DNA of 64,000 nucleotides, from assembly GCA_001029295.1 (NCBI GenBank), contig LDXJ01000064.1, positions 248,001 through 312,000 of the forward strand, written 5' to 3'. Source of the stretch: Peptococcaceae bacterium CEB3. GTDB taxonomy: Bacteria > Bacillota > Desulfitobacteriia > Desulfitobacteriales > Desulfitobacteriaceae. Position 1 is the stretch's first letter. Every line of letters begins with the position of its first letter. The notes under the pieces were generated by a model. That model did no database searches. It saw only the letters and a list, made by a program, of their open reading frames with translations, and was not told where the DNA came from. The position numbers were made by a program, and so were the translations under genes. This document shows, in pieces, positions 9,492 through 17,442 of this stretch.

Positions 9492-10109
9492 TTGCGCATA
9501 CTTATGATCGGGCGGGAGAAATTTTTGCTCACGCAACGGCTCATAACTAAGCGCGGGGAAGTGAGTTTTGTGCTGGAAGAAGTAAAAGACGTGCCGCAAA
9601 AAGCTGTGCAGAATCCGGAGGGAGAAGTTAATATTCTCAAAATCTACTCAGTCCAGGGCTTTAATCTGGAACTTCTGAAAAGGATGGTAGATTTCAGTTC
9701 GGGCATTTTTGGGGAGTCGGGGACAGGGGAGTGGAGCCTCGTGCCTCAAATCCGGCATGGTAATGTCTTTGTGCTGAAAGAGGAGGGCAAGAGGACGATT
9801 AGCGGGGTGGCCCTCCTCATGCGAGATTGGGATGATGTCGACAAAGCCTACTTGTTCGAATATGCCATTGCCGAGGACCTGCAGGGGCAAGGACTGGGCT
9901 ATTATTTTCTGCACAGTATTTGCGAAAATCTGAGGGATCAAGGCTTCAAGCGCGTCAGTCTGACGGTGGATACCGAGAACGAACCCGCAATTAGGCTTTA
10001 TCGCGACAAGTTAGGCTTTCGCCTGGTTCAGTACAGGAAGGATGAGTACGGCCCAGGACATGATCGTTACGTTATGGAACTGGAACTTGCGGCGGCGGCT
10101 GTAAATTAG
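9492..10109 (+). CDS. GNAT-family N-acetyltransferase
   Basis: About 205 residues. The C-terminal 130 residues form a GNAT domain: motif A is Y-A-I-A-E-D-L-Q-G-Q-G-L-G-Y-Y-F-L, a Q/R-x-x-G-x-G/A acetyl-CoA pyrophosphate loop. Motif B includes V-D-T-E-N-E-P-A-I-R-L-Y-R-D-K-L-G-F. The first 70 residues have no recognised family and may be a small accessory domain. The start is uncertain: TTG 9492 or ATG 9504, neither with a strong site. The substrate is unknown. It is not next to kamA, so a role as beta-lysine acetyltransferase is not supported. Confidence 0.75.
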   Translation: MRILMIGREKFLLTQRLITKRGEVSFVLEEVKDVPQKAVQNPEGEVNILKIYSVQGFNLELLKRMVDFSSGIFGESGTGEWSLVPQIRHGNVFVLKEEGKRTISGVALLMRDWDDVDKAYLFEYAIAEDLQGQGLGYYFLHSICENLRDQGFKRVSLTVDTENEPAIRLYRDKLGFRLVQYRKDEYGPGHDRYVMELELAAAAVN

Positions 10110-10184
10110 CGTTCAGAAAGGCCACGATTTCTGCGAGGAATTCCGTAAGGCGTAAGAGTAAACACTTAAAGTTCTGAATGCCGA

Positions 10185-10240
10185 AGGGCTCAAGGCTCCG
10201 AGGCCCAAGACTCTGAGGCTCAAGGCTCTGACGGTTAACT
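10185..10240. repeat. Degenerate tandem repeat upstream of the MFS gene
   Basis: The units GGGCTCAAGGCTCCGAG, GCCCAAGACTCTGAG and GCTCAAGGCTCTGACG follow one another with a period of 15-17 bases. Noncoding. Confidence 0.6.
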
Positions 10241-10268
10241 GTCGTTTACGAAATTTTAGACTGCGATA

Positions 10269-10297
10269 TTTACTCCGGCCCGAAACGGCGTTACAAT
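10269..10297 (+). promoter_or_regulatory. Putative sigma-A promoter for the MFS transporter
   Basis: TTTACT (10269-10274), a 17-base spacer and TACAAT (10292-10297), about 107 bases before the GTG start. Confidence 0.5.
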
Positions 10298-10403
10298 ATG
10301 GAGGGTTACCGATGTCAGGTTGGCGGACGTCATACAGGGCGGAGGTATTTATTTTTCATGCGGCTGACTGTCGGTTGGCCGGGGGTAAAGGAAGAATACT
10401 TTA

Positions 10404-11702
10404 GTGAAGATTGAATTAAAGGGTGCGGCTAAACGCTTAGTGTTAATTCGTGGTTTACGGAGTCTCGGCCAAGGGGCTATGGTGGTGGATCTGACTCTAT
10501 ACTTGAAAGACCTGAGTTGGAGCGGCGCGGCGATCGGCGGCGTGACCTCGGCCGCCGGCCTGGTGGGAGCGGTGCTTATCCTCATGGTCGGGATCCTCAG
10601 TGACCGCAAAGGGCGTAAACCGTTTTTACTGACCTATGAATTTCTGACGATCACGGCGGCAGTGGCTGCCAGCATAACAACCCACGCGCTCGTCTTGGTC
10701 CTGGCCATCGTTGTTGCGGGTTTCGGCCGGGGTCAAAGCGGTGCGGCCGGGCCTTTTTCACCGGCGGAACAGGCTTGGCTGGCCAGGCTGATCAATCCGG
10801 CCCAGCGCGGCTTGATCTTCAGTTTGAACAACGCCGTGGGGTTCATCGGGATGGCAGTAGGCGCGGTGATCGGGGGAATTCCCGCTCTGTTCCCGGGTCA
10901 GGATCCTTTGACCGCTTATCGCCCGGTTTTTCTCATGGTGGGGGCGGTATCGTTAGTCTGCATGCTGATTCTGCTAGGCACGCGGGAGGATGCAAGTGAA
11001 CAAGAGTTCAAGGCCCAGGAGAACAGGGGCGATGGGCCGGTCGCGGTCAAAGCGATAGGAGTACCGCGGGAGGATACGGAGGAAGTGAAGGCCTGGGCAA
11101 GAGAAAAGGCCGTCAGAAAACAGGAGAATGCCTCCATGCTGAAACTAGCCCTGGTCAACGCCTTGAACGGTCTCGCCATTGGCCTAACCGGGCCCATGAT
11201 GGCCTATTGGTTCAGCATCCGCTACGGCGTAAGCCCGGCAGCCATCGGCATGACATTGTCAGTGGGTTACTTACTCACGGGTATCTCCTCCGTAATGAAC
11301 GGGTTTTTGGCCCAGCACGTGGGAGTGGTAAAGTCTGTCACCTGGATGCGTGTTCTGGGTTCTATCTTTATGCTGACCTTGCCTTGGATGCCGAATTTCA
11401 CCCTGGCGTCCGTCATCTTCGTCATTCGTAACGCCATTAACCGGGGAACGACCGGAAACCGCTTCGCTTTGAGTGCCAGCCTGACCAGAGACCGGAGGCG
11501 CGGTTTGGCAACCAGTATTAATGCTCTTTCGATGAGACTGCCTTCGTCTATCGGTCCGAGCATTACCGGTTACCTTTTTGACATGGGTTTTCTCTCTTTG
11601 CCCCTCTACTTGACAGCTACTCTGCAGCTTATTAATGCCGCGATTTTCCAAGTCGTTTTTGGCCGCTATGATAATAAGGAGGTTGCCCATCAGGTATCGT
11701 GA
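10404..11702 (+). CDS. Major facilitator superfamily transporter
   Basis: 432 residues with about 11-12 hydrophobic helices and a hydrophilic, charged central loop (about residues 200-240). G-I-L-S-D-R-K-G-R-K-P in the loop between helices 2 and 3 is the MFS signature (G-x-x-x-D-R-x-G-R-R). The GTG at 10404 follows AAAGGAAGA. The substrate cannot be told from sequence; drug/H+ antiporters and sugar permeases are both possible. It has its own promoter and a hairpin downstream, so it is probably monocistronic. Confidence 0.85.
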   Translation: MKIELKGAAKRLVLIRGLRSLGQGAMVVDLTLYLKDLSWSGAAIGGVTSAAGLVGAVLILMVGILSDRKGRKPFLLTYEFLTITAAVAASITTHALVLVLAIVVAGFGRGQSGAAGPFSPAEQAWLARLINPAQRGLIFSLNNAVGFIGMAVGAVIGGIPALFPGQDPLTAYRPVFLMVGAVSLVCMLILLGTREDASEQEFKAQENRGDGPVAVKAIGVPREDTEEVKAWAREKAVRKQENASMLKLALVNALNGLAIGLTGPMMAYWFSIRYGVSPAAIGMTLSVGYLLTGISSVMNGFLAQHVGVVKSVTWMRVLGSIFMLTLPWMPNFTLASVIFVIRNAINRGTTGNRFALSASLTRDRRRGLATSINALSMRLPSSIGPSITGYLFDMGFLSLPLYLTATLQLINAAIFQVVFGRYDNKEVAHQVS

Positions 11703-11758
11703 ACTACCCTCGGGACGCAAACGCCCTTCAACGCAAACGCGCTTTCGCTTTGCAAGGT

Positions 11759-11792
11759 AAAGCCCTCCTCCCTGTCTGGGAGGAGGGCTTAT
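11759..11792. terminator. Strong inverted repeat between convergent genes
   Basis: AAGCCCTCCTCCC pairs perfectly with GGGAGGAGGGCTT (13 bp, about 5-base loop). The T-tracts on either side are weak, so it may act as a bidirectional terminator for the MFS gene and the converging DsrE-like gene. Confidence 0.6.
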
Positions 11793-11881
11793 GGGCTTGC
11801 GGATATTCGGCCGGATCCGGGTTGATGACACTGGTGTCTTAATTGGCTGCGGTTTCGTTGTCGTCGCAGTCACTTTTCGCT

Positions 11882-12244
11882 TTAGAACGTGAACACTTTG
11901 GATTCGGCGGCCAGGTCAATCAGATGGGCTGCCGTGGATAGCTGTGCTCCTTCGATGAACTGGGCTTCGTTCAGTTGCCGGGTTCGGGCGCAGGGGGTAC
12001 AGACAAAGAATGGAACCTTCTGCGCGGTCAAATAGTCTAGGTATTGACGGGCAGTGTCCCCGGTCGGCGCCATGACGCCGCCAGCCAGCCCGGCAATGGC
12101 ATAAGCAACCGCATCATCCAATAGGAAAATGTTGACTTCGTGGCCTTGCTCATTGGCCACCTTGGCGAGTTGAAACGTCCGAGTCGCACGGGTGGGATCC
12201 TCAAGACCCCTGCTCAGTACAAATAGAAATTTTGCCAAGATCAT
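11882..12244 (-). CDS. DsrE/DsrF-like sulfur-relay family protein
   Basis: 120 residues. The start F-L-F-V-L-S-R-G, the T-R-T-F-Q-L-A-K-V-A segment, V-N-I-F-L-L-D-D-A-V and a conserved-looking C-T-P-C-A-R-T-R loop match the DsrE/peroxiredoxin-like fold. In related proteins a cysteine there carries sulfane sulfur. The ATG at 12244 is five bases after GAGG; an ATG at 12262 would add six residues and lacks a site. It follows the small unknown gene at 12345-12653 in the same direction and is probably co-transcribed with it. Confidence 0.75.
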   Translation of the reverse strand: MILAKFLFVLSRGLEDPTRATRTFQLAKVANEQGHEVNIFLLDDAVAYAIAGLAGGVMAPTGDTARQYLDYLTAQKVPFFVCTPCARTRQLNEAQFIEGAQLSTAAHLIDLAAESKVFTF

Positions 12245-12344
12245 ATCCCCCTCTTCAATCATCTTACAGGGTTTAGAGTTCGGTGTCTTCTTACCAGGGC
12301 TTTTAGTCTTTCTTACCGGGGCCTGTAGTTCTTTTTACCGGGGC

Positions 12345-12653
12345 TTAGATTTCGATGTCTTCGAATGACTGGGGCTTATAAAGGTCTAAATCGACGGTCA
12401 GTGGCTCCCAGGCCATTTCTTGAACGGGGATGGTTTCCAAAAAGCTGACAAGGTCCGGCCGGCCGAAATAACCGGGTTCCCCTTTGGCGTTGAGGGTCAT
12501 GAGAACCACCGGAATTCCGCCGAAAGAAGGGAGTAAAGACTTGATGATGTTGGTCGCGTCGGTCGCGCTTTGGAATACGAAGGAATGAACGGAAACGACG
12601 GCTAAGGGTTGGCCATCGCGGTTAACGATAGCCCGCTCTATTTGTGTCTTCAT
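12345..12653 (-). CDS. Conserved-looking small protein of unknown function
   Basis: 102 residues, soluble, no membrane segment. It alternates strands and helices (A-V-V-S-V-H-S-F-V-F, G-I-P-V-V-L-M-T-L, G-Y-F-G-R-P-D-L-V-S-F-L) and may be a small alpha/beta fold. The ATG at 12653 has a perfect GGAGGAG six bases upstream. The gene precedes the DsrE-like gene by about 100 bases on the same strand, suggesting a functional pair. I do not recognise the family. Confidence 0.7.
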   Translation of the reverse strand: MKTQIERAIVNRDGQPLAVVSVHSFVFQSATDATNIIKSLLPSFGGIPVVLMTLNAKGEPGYFGRPDLVSFLETIPVQEMAWEPLTVDLDLYKPQSFEDIEI

Positions 12654-12736
12654 GATATTCTCCTCCAAGCTTTTGCCGAAATTTTCGAAGTTACATGCTA
12701 ATCATATCCAACTTTTATTATGTTCGACGGACGTAC

Positions 12737-12758
12737 AAAAAAACCTCCCTTACTGAGG
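12737..12758 (-). terminator. Terminator of the thiamine-transport operon
   Basis: On the minus strand CCTC-AGTAAGG-GAGG is followed by seven T residues. The stem is short but the T-run is good, and it lies 120 bases past the last operon gene. Confidence 0.55.
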
Positions 12759-12877
12759 ACGAAAAAAGTGTTCGCAACCATAGGCAAAGACGATGAATCG
12801 CGTTTCCGGGGGGAGGAAAAGCAGCAATATCGCGTGAGGAAATATAAATCCGGGGGCACGCGGCTAAGCTCTTGTCG

Positions 12878-13636
12878 TCAGGGACGGCCGCGCAGCAAGC
12901 CCAAGAGTTGTTTTTTTACGGCTAGGGCCTCAGGCGAAAGGAGAAGGTCCGGATTCCGCGGTCGGGAGAAAGGCAAGGCAATCCTTGCCAAAATGCGGGC
13001 GGGCCTTTGGCTGAAGACGACAATTTCATCTGACAAGAGGATCGCTTCCTCGATATCGTGGGTGATGAAGACAACGGTGGGATCGCTTTGACTCCATACG
13101 TCCAGAAGCCACTCTTGCATATCGCGCCGGGTCAAGGCATCAAGGGCGCCGAAAGGCTCATCCAGAATCAGTGTGGTCCGGCCGAAGAGAAAGGTGCGCA
13201 AGAGCGCTCCTCTCTGGCGCATTCCGCCCGAAAGTTGCTGGGGATAGTGCCCGGCAAAAGAGCCCAGGCCGAAGCGGTCGAGCCAAAGGCGTGCCTTTTC
13301 CCTCGATTCGCGCTTGTTTTCCCGTCGGATGTCACAGCCCAGGGACACATTGTCCAGCAGAGTCCGCCAAGGGAGAAGGAGGTCTTTTTGGGGCATATAG
13401 CCAACTTGGCCGGCTAGGCCGAGGATAGAGCGGCCGTCGAGCAGAATCTCTCCCCGGTCCGGCTCCTCCACACCGGCGATCAGGTTGCACAGTGAGCTTT
13501 TGCCGCAGCCTGAAGGGCCGATGATGGAGACAAAGGAGCTCGTTGGGACTTCCAGGTTGATATTTTCCAGGACGTTTACTCCTGCCGACCCGTAGTCCCG
13601 GTAAGTGAGGGATAAATCGCGCAACAGTAAAGTCAT
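12878..13636 (-). CDS. ABC transporter ATP-binding protein, probable thiamine-precursor uptake
   Basis: 252 residues with Walker [11 protein letters not shown]-loop M-P-Q-K-D-L-L-L-P-W, signature Q-L-S-G-G-M-R-Q-R, Walker B T-L-I-L-D-E-P-F-G-A-L-D and switch F-I-T-H-D. It belongs to the nitrate/taurine/HMP (ThiZ-like) subfamily. Its stop lies far downstream of the TPP riboswitch that heads the operon, which points to pyrimidine or thiamine substrates. It is four bases after the binding-protein gene. Confidence 0.88.
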   Translation of the reverse strand: MTLLLRDLSLTYRDYGSAGVNVLENINLEVPTSSFVSIIGPSGCGKSSLCNLIAGVEEPDRGEILLDGRSILGLAGQVGYMPQKDLLLPWRTLLDNVSLGCDIRRENKRESREKARLWLDRFGLGSFAGHYPQQLSGGMRQRGALLRTFLFGRTTLILDEPFGALDALTRRDMQEWLLDVWSQSDPTVVFITHDIEEAILLSDEIVVFSQRPARILARIALPFSRPRNPDLLLSPEALAVKKQLLGLLRGRP

Positions 13637-13639
13637 AGC

Positions 13640-14776
13640 TTAGCCCTTAGGTAGAAAAGCGTTCGTAAATGCCTTGTTCGTATTGATCATTTTGCCCAGG
13701 AGTTTGTTATCATACATCCACTGAGCGTAGTTTTGCCAAACGGATGCCTTTTGCAGGCCCCACTGGGAAGCGTCCGCCTGATAGCGGGGGCTCAACCAGG
13801 CTTGGCTCTTTTTGATTAGCTGCGGGTTTGTTTCCGGGGCGTACTTAATCAGGATGTCGGCTGCCTGAGCCGGGTTTTTGATGGCATAATCATACCCTTC
13901 ACTGACCGCTTTCATAAAACGGCGGACCACATCGGGCTTTTGCTGAATCATGTTTTGGTTCGTGACGATGACAGGAGTGTAGTCGTCCAGAGCCGGGTTA
14001 ATGTCTTTCACCCAGATCATGTTCAGTGGTATTCCGGCCAGCTGGGCCTGAATGCCTTCCCATCCGTAAAAGATCCAGGTGAAGTCAATATCCCCTTTGG
14101 TCATGCTGGCGATGGGATCGGCGTCGCCGATATTGATCATTTTGACCTTGCTGAAGTCCGCGTGCCCCTTGGCCATTAAGGCTTTTATCGTCGCGGTCTC
14201 GGAGGGAAGACCCCAGCCGCCGTAGGTTTTGCCCTCAAAGTCCTTGGCCGTACGCAGGTTCTTGCTCGCGAGGGAAGCGAAACCCGAGGTGTTGTGCTGG
14301 ATGATGGTGGCGATGGAGACCAAAGGTAAGCCTTGTTCACGGGCGTAGGTTACCTGCTCTTGGGCGCTGATGCCAAAGTCAGCCTTGCCTGTCGCTACCA
14401 ATTGCTCCACCGTGCCTTGGCTGGCGGGGGGGACGATGTGCACATCCAGCCCTTCCTGGGTGAAATATCCTTTATCTTCTGCCACATAGAGTCCGGTGTG
14501 GTTCGTGTTGGGCGTCCAGTCCAGCATGATCGTGACTTTGTCCCTCGGCGCGGCGGCTTTGGTCTGAGTACCGGAGGTCTGCCCTTGGCTCTGTGTGCCA
14601 CAGCCGCTCAGCAAGAACAAAATGCTCAGGCTGAGCGCTAGGGTGGAACTCAGAACAGCCCTGCCGCGGGATCGTTTGTGTCCCTCCCCGGGGTGAGATA
14701 CCCCGCGTTTTTGCGCTTGATTCGGAATGTGGTGTGCTTGTTCCGGAATGCCGTGTTGTTCTACGGAATTCGCCAT
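13640..14776 (-). CDS. NMT1/THI5-like substrate-binding lipoprotein (ThiY-like)
   Basis: 378 residues. A lipobox L-L-S-G-C ends at Cys59 and is preceded by a hydrophobic helix (about 41-57). The mature domain begins with V-T-I-M-L-D-W-T-P-N-T-N-H-T-G-L-Y-V-A, the hallmark of THI5/NMT1 HMP-binding proteins, and contains E-T-A-T-I-K-A-L-M. The N-region is unusually long (about 40 residues) and carries an imperfect duplication (G-I-P-E-Q-A-H / H-I-P-N-Q-A-Q). Its ATG has GGGAGG eight bases upstream, so the extension appears genuine. It probably delivers formylaminopyrimidine or HMP to the permease. Confidence 0.88.
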   Translation of the reverse strand: MANSVEQHGIPEQAHHIPNQAQKRGVSHPGEGHKRSRGRAVLSSTLALSLSILFLLSGCGTQSQGQTSGTQTKAAAPRDKVTIMLDWTPNTNHTGLYVAEDKGYFTQEGLDVHIVPPASQGTVEQLVATGKADFGISAQEQVTYAREQGLPLVSIATIIQHNTSGFASLASKNLRTAKDFEGKTYGGWGLPSETATIKALMAKGHADFSKVKMINIGDADPIASMTKGDIDFTWIFYGWEGIQAQLAGIPLNMIWVKDINPALDDYTPVIVTNQNMIQQKPDVVRRFMKAVSEGYDYAIKNPAQAADILIKYAPETNPQLIKKSQAWLSPRYQADASQWGLQKASVWQNYAQWMYDNKLLGKMINTNKAFTNAFLPKG

Positions 14777-14808
14777 GTCGTGTGCCTCCCTACTAGTTTT
14801 TACTGGAA

Positions 14809-15705
14809 TCAGTTATCTTTTGTGTTCAGCCAGGGCAAGGCAAGATGCCTGATACCGGCAATCAGGACGAAATAAACGAGGCTGAGAACCGTGATCGCGA
14901 AGATGGCGGCAAATACCTGAGCCGTCAGGAAGGAGTGCGAGGAAAGAGTTAAATAGACGCCCAGGCCTGAGCTGGCTCCCAGCCATTCCCCTATGACCGC
15001 TCCCATCACGCTGTACGTCGCGGCTATCTTGAGCCCGGCAAAGAGAGAGGGCAGGGCGTTGGGCCAGCGGACGGTATAAAGGATCTGCCAGCGCGTGGCC
15101 CCCATGCTTTTGAGAAGATTGAGCAGGTCAGGGTCACTCACTTCCAGCCCCTCAATCAGGCTGATGGTGACCGGGAAAAAGCAGACCAGGATAACGGTCA
15201 CGATTTTGGGCAGCAGACCATACCCCAGCCAAAGGATCAGGAGGGGAGCCACGGCTATTAACGGGACTGTCTGGGAAATGATGAGCAGGGGGTAAAACAA
15301 CCGCTTGAGCAACGGTGAAAGGACCATGGCCAGTCCTGCCACCAGAGCCAGGGCTACGGAAAGGATGAATCCGGTCGTGGTTTCCCAGACAGTGGTCAGA
15401 GTATTTGTCCAGAGCAAGGCGCGGGTGCGCCAAAGTGCTTTGGCCACAGCAACGGGCGAAGGCAGGAGCCAAAGGGGCACTTTTAAGTAGTTCACACTCA
15501 CCTGCCAGACGGTCAAGCAGACGAGAACGAACAGAAGTGGAGGAATGCCGTTTTGCCATTTCCTGCGGGAACGGTTGCCGGGTGGGAGGGCCTGTACGGG
15601 AACTCGGCTTTCGGGTTTGGTTCCTCCTGTTGCGCCGCTCGGGTCAGGAAAGTTTCCGCGGCCTTTTCCTTGGCCGGAGCGTCTTTTCTCAGAGTGCGCC
15701 GGCAT
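14809..15705 (-). CDS. ABC transporter permease, probable thiamine-precursor uptake
   Basis: 298 residues. A basic, proline-rich cytoplasmic N-terminus of about 50 residues is followed by six or seven membrane helices of the BPD_transp_1 family. The EAA loop is seen at M-G-A-T-R-W-Q-I-L-Y-T-V-R-W-P-N-A-L-P. This is the ThiX/SsuC subgroup. It lies directly after the thiamine-binding protein gene and before the lipoprotein gene in the riboswitch-controlled operon. The site before the ATG is weak, and a shorter start is possible. Confidence 0.87.
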   Translation of the reverse strand: MPAHSEKRRSGQGKGRGNFPDPSGATGGTKPESRVPVQALPPGNRSRRKWQNGIPPLLFVLVCLTVWQVSVNYLKVPLWLLPSPVAVAKALWRTRALLWTNTLTTVWETTTGFILSVALALVAGLAMVLSPLLKRLFYPLLIISQTVPLIAVAPLLILWLGYGLLPKIVTVILVCFFPVTISLIEGLEVSDPDLLNLLKSMGATRWQILYTVRWPNALPSLFAGLKIAATYSVMGAVIGEWLGASSGLGVYLTLSSHSFLTAQVFAAIFAITVLSLVYFVLIAGIRHLALPWLNTKDN

Positions 15706-15708
15706 AAA

Positions 15709-16005
15709 CTATTTCGCCCGGTACTTATGGATTTTTTCGTCAATCGTCGTCAGGCCGGGGTTATAATCCATCTTGATATAAGTCAGAACCCGGGAAGCTC
15801 CGGCTTTGACGCAGGCGTCTTGGGCTTGACGAATAATAGCCCATAGTTGGTCCGGTTCTCCTTCCATCGTCGTTTCCATCGGACCGACTTCATACTTCAC
15901 TCCGCTGGCCGCCACGACGGCGATCGCCTCGTCCACCACTTCGAACAGCCGTTCCTCCTCCACTTTGGGCAACACTTGAAAAGCCATCATGATCTTGTTA
16001 CTCAT
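15709..16005 (-). CDS. Thiamine-binding protein, MTH1187/YkoF-like
   Basis: 98 residues with ferredoxin-like sequence: M-A-F-Q-V-L-P-K at the start, Y-E-V-G-P-M-E-T-T-M-E-G and V-L-T-Y-I-K-M-D. This pattern defines the MTH1187 family (DUF77), whose YkoF relatives bind thiamine. It is the first gene behind the TPP riboswitch, in agreement. The ATG is preceded by GGAGAGTGACC. It probably buffers or presents cytosolic thiamine or HMP. Confidence 0.88.
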   Translation of the reverse strand: MSNKIMMAFQVLPKVEEERLFEVVDEAIAVVAASGVKYEVGPMETTMEGEPDQLWAIIRQAQDACVKAGASRVLTYIKMDYNPGLTTIDEKIHKYRAK

Positions 16006-16076
16006 TACTGGTCACTCTCCTTGACATATTGATTCGACCGCTTGATTACAACCTGTACAGAAAAGTAACTTGTACA

Positions 16077-16110
16077 GAAAAGACACCGCTCACAGAATAT
16101 GAACGGTGTC
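16077..16110 (-). terminator. Riboswitch expression-platform terminator
   Basis: On the minus strand GACACCG, a 15-base loop, CGGTGTC and TTTTCT. It lies just 3' of the TPP aptamer and before the first gene, so TPP probably controls transcription by termination. Confidence 0.7.
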
Positions 16111-16113
16111 GCT

Positions 16114-16212
16114 TTTTAGCCCAGTCTTCCCTCCGCTGGCATTACCCAGATCAGGTTCGGTCGGCGGTAACGTTAACCACCCTCTCAGCCCAATTCCTTG
16201 GGCTCCCGTTCA
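16114..16212 (-). ncRNA. TPP riboswitch (THI element)
   Basis: The minus strand carries the conserved blocks GGGCTGAGAGGG, GAACCTGATCTGGGTAAT and GCCAGCGGAGGGAA in the correct order. It heads the MTH1187-permease-ThiY-ATPase operon and is followed by an intrinsic terminator. Confidence 0.95.
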
Positions 16213-16317
16213 ATATTCCATTATCCCTCCTTTAAGGTAGCACAGATGCCGAATTTATTCAAGTATTCCCGTGCTTTCTTCCGCCGGCGTCGATCCGCCT
16301 TTCGCCTTTTCATCCAA

Positions 16318-16480
16318 TCGTGAGACTCCCACTTCTACAAGCATAGCTTCTACAAGTGGGAGTGGTTCCCCCGTACCTTGCTTCGGTGGGGGTAGACTCA
16401 GCCTTTGGCCGACAATGTCGCCTTCGCCGCGACCGTAATCATCACTGGCTGCGCCTTCGGCGATTGCGATGAGCAGTTCC
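16318..16480 (-). mobile_element. Probable remnant of the 3' end of an IS200/IS605-type (TnpB) element
   Basis: ACTCCCACTT and AAGTGGGAGT (about 16325-16369) form a 10-bp stem with an inner AAGC/GCTT hairpin. Next to it CCCCCGTACC/GGTGGGGG forms a second stem (about 16368-16393). Paired hairpins of this type, with a GGGAGTGGTT block, are typical of right ends and omega-RNA scaffolds of TnpB elements in Firmicutes. On the minus strand a frame runs through both without a stop, but no recognisable transposase remains. The assignment is tentative. Confidence 0.4.
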
Positions 16481-16493
16481 CCAGGACAGCCTG

Positions 16494-16949
16494 TCAGTCG
16501 TTTCCTTTATCATTCCTGTGCATTGATATTTTGCGGGACACAATTATGATTAAGAGGAAGACCAAGAGAAATAGCAGTACCTGCAAGAATCCACCCGTAA
16601 TACTAAAGGGTTTTTTGAAGAAGTTTGTTTGTTTAGCAATTCCCAGTAAGGTGGTTACAACCATAACTACACCGACCAGTACATACAGACGTATTGGACT
16701 ATTGTCGCGCGCGGGGGTATATGCTCCCGCCCAGGCGACCCTTATCAGGTAGTAAGCAAGGGATAAGAGCATGGCAGCCAAGATGCTTTCTTGGCTGCCA
16801 GCCCATCGAACTCCATATCCCGGGAGAAGTAAATTGAGCATCAGTAAAAAGTAGAGCAAGAAATAGGAATGATGTCCTATTCTGTTGCGGACCTGGACCT
16901 GCCTTTCATCAAAAAGATCCGTGCCTTGAGTTCCTTTACTGGGCATCAT
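16494..16949 (-). CDS. Small membrane protein partnered with an Xre regulator
   Basis: 151 residues. A hydrophilic start of about 25 residues is followed by four hydrophobic segments (Y-F-L-L-Y-F-L-L-M-L, I-L-A-A-M-L-L-S-L-A-Y, L-Y-V-L-V-G-V-V-M-V-V, L-Q-V-L-L-F-L-L-V-F-L-L) and a basic tail. The start is set by GGGAGG six bases before ATG 16949, inside the last codons of the regulator, so the two are translationally coupled. Xre regulator plus small membrane protein pairs are frequent in Firmicutes, but their role is unclear. It is less GC-rich than its neighbours. Confidence 0.7.
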   Translation of the reverse strand: MMPSKGTQGTDLFDERQVQVRNRIGHHSYFLLYFLLMLNLLLPGYGVRWAGSQESILAAMLLSLAYYLIRVAWAGAYTPARDNSPIRLYVLVGVVMVVTTLLGIAKQTNFFKKPFSITGGFLQVLLFLLVFLLIIIVSRKISMHRNDKGND

Positions 16950-17148
16950 GCTCATCCTCCCAAAAAATTTGATCGAGGGTTTTGTCCAGGGCTTTACAAA
17001 TCGACGTGCATAGACGGATTGAGGGATTGAAATCCCCATTTTCTATGGCGTTTATTGTTTGCCTTGTAACCTTGACTGCTTCCGCCAACTGCTTTTGAGA
17101 CATGTCTTTGGCGGCTCTCGCGGCTTTAAGCCGTAGGTTTTTTCCCAT
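16936..17148 (-). CDS. Xre-family helix-turn-helix regulator
   Basis: 70 residues, almost entirely an HTH_3 domain: M-S-Q-K-Q-L-A-E-A-V-K-V-T-R-Q-T-I-N-A-I-E-N-G-D-F-N-P-S is the recognition region. The ATG at 17148 starts a typical family N-terminus (G-K-N-L-R-L-K-A-A-R), and a longer frame to 17190 would pass through the promoter. It is the first gene of a two-gene operon and probably self-regulating. Confidence 0.85.
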   Translation of the reverse strand: MGKNLRLKAARAAKDMSQKQLAEAVKVTRQTINAIENGDFNPSIRLCTSICKALDKTLDQIFWEDEHDAQ

Positions 17149-17168
17149 GTCTGTTATCACCCATATGC

Positions 17169-17197
17169 ATTGTAATATAAATACGACCAAATGTCAA
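17169..17197 (-). promoter_or_regulatory. Sigma-A promoter of the Xre/membrane-protein operon
   Basis: On the minus strand TTGACA (17192-17197), 17-base spacer, TACAAT (17169-17174), with transcription expected to start about 14 bases before the regulator ATG. Confidence 0.8.
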
Positions 17198-17442
17198 GTA
17201 TATAAGACACTGATACCGTGAACTGGACGGGTTCGTTTCCTGAACGCTTTCTCTTTGTAGTTTCCGGGTCAGCCTTATAGTATAATATTGACAGGAAGGC
17301 AGGTGATGATCCTTTCCAATATTGCGCAAGACATTTTCCAATATGGTCGAAGATTTCCAAAAGTCGAAAGAGACAAGGTATTCGGAAACGGCGGAGTTTG
17401 CCGCCTGGTTGGCTGAAACTCAGCTAGAGAAAGGAGTTCCCC

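Noticed and set aside
9492-10109. Beta-lysine acetyltransferase (AblB) partner of KamA
   Set aside because: It lies 10 kb away, has a different N-terminal region and shows no AblB-specific features that I can identify.
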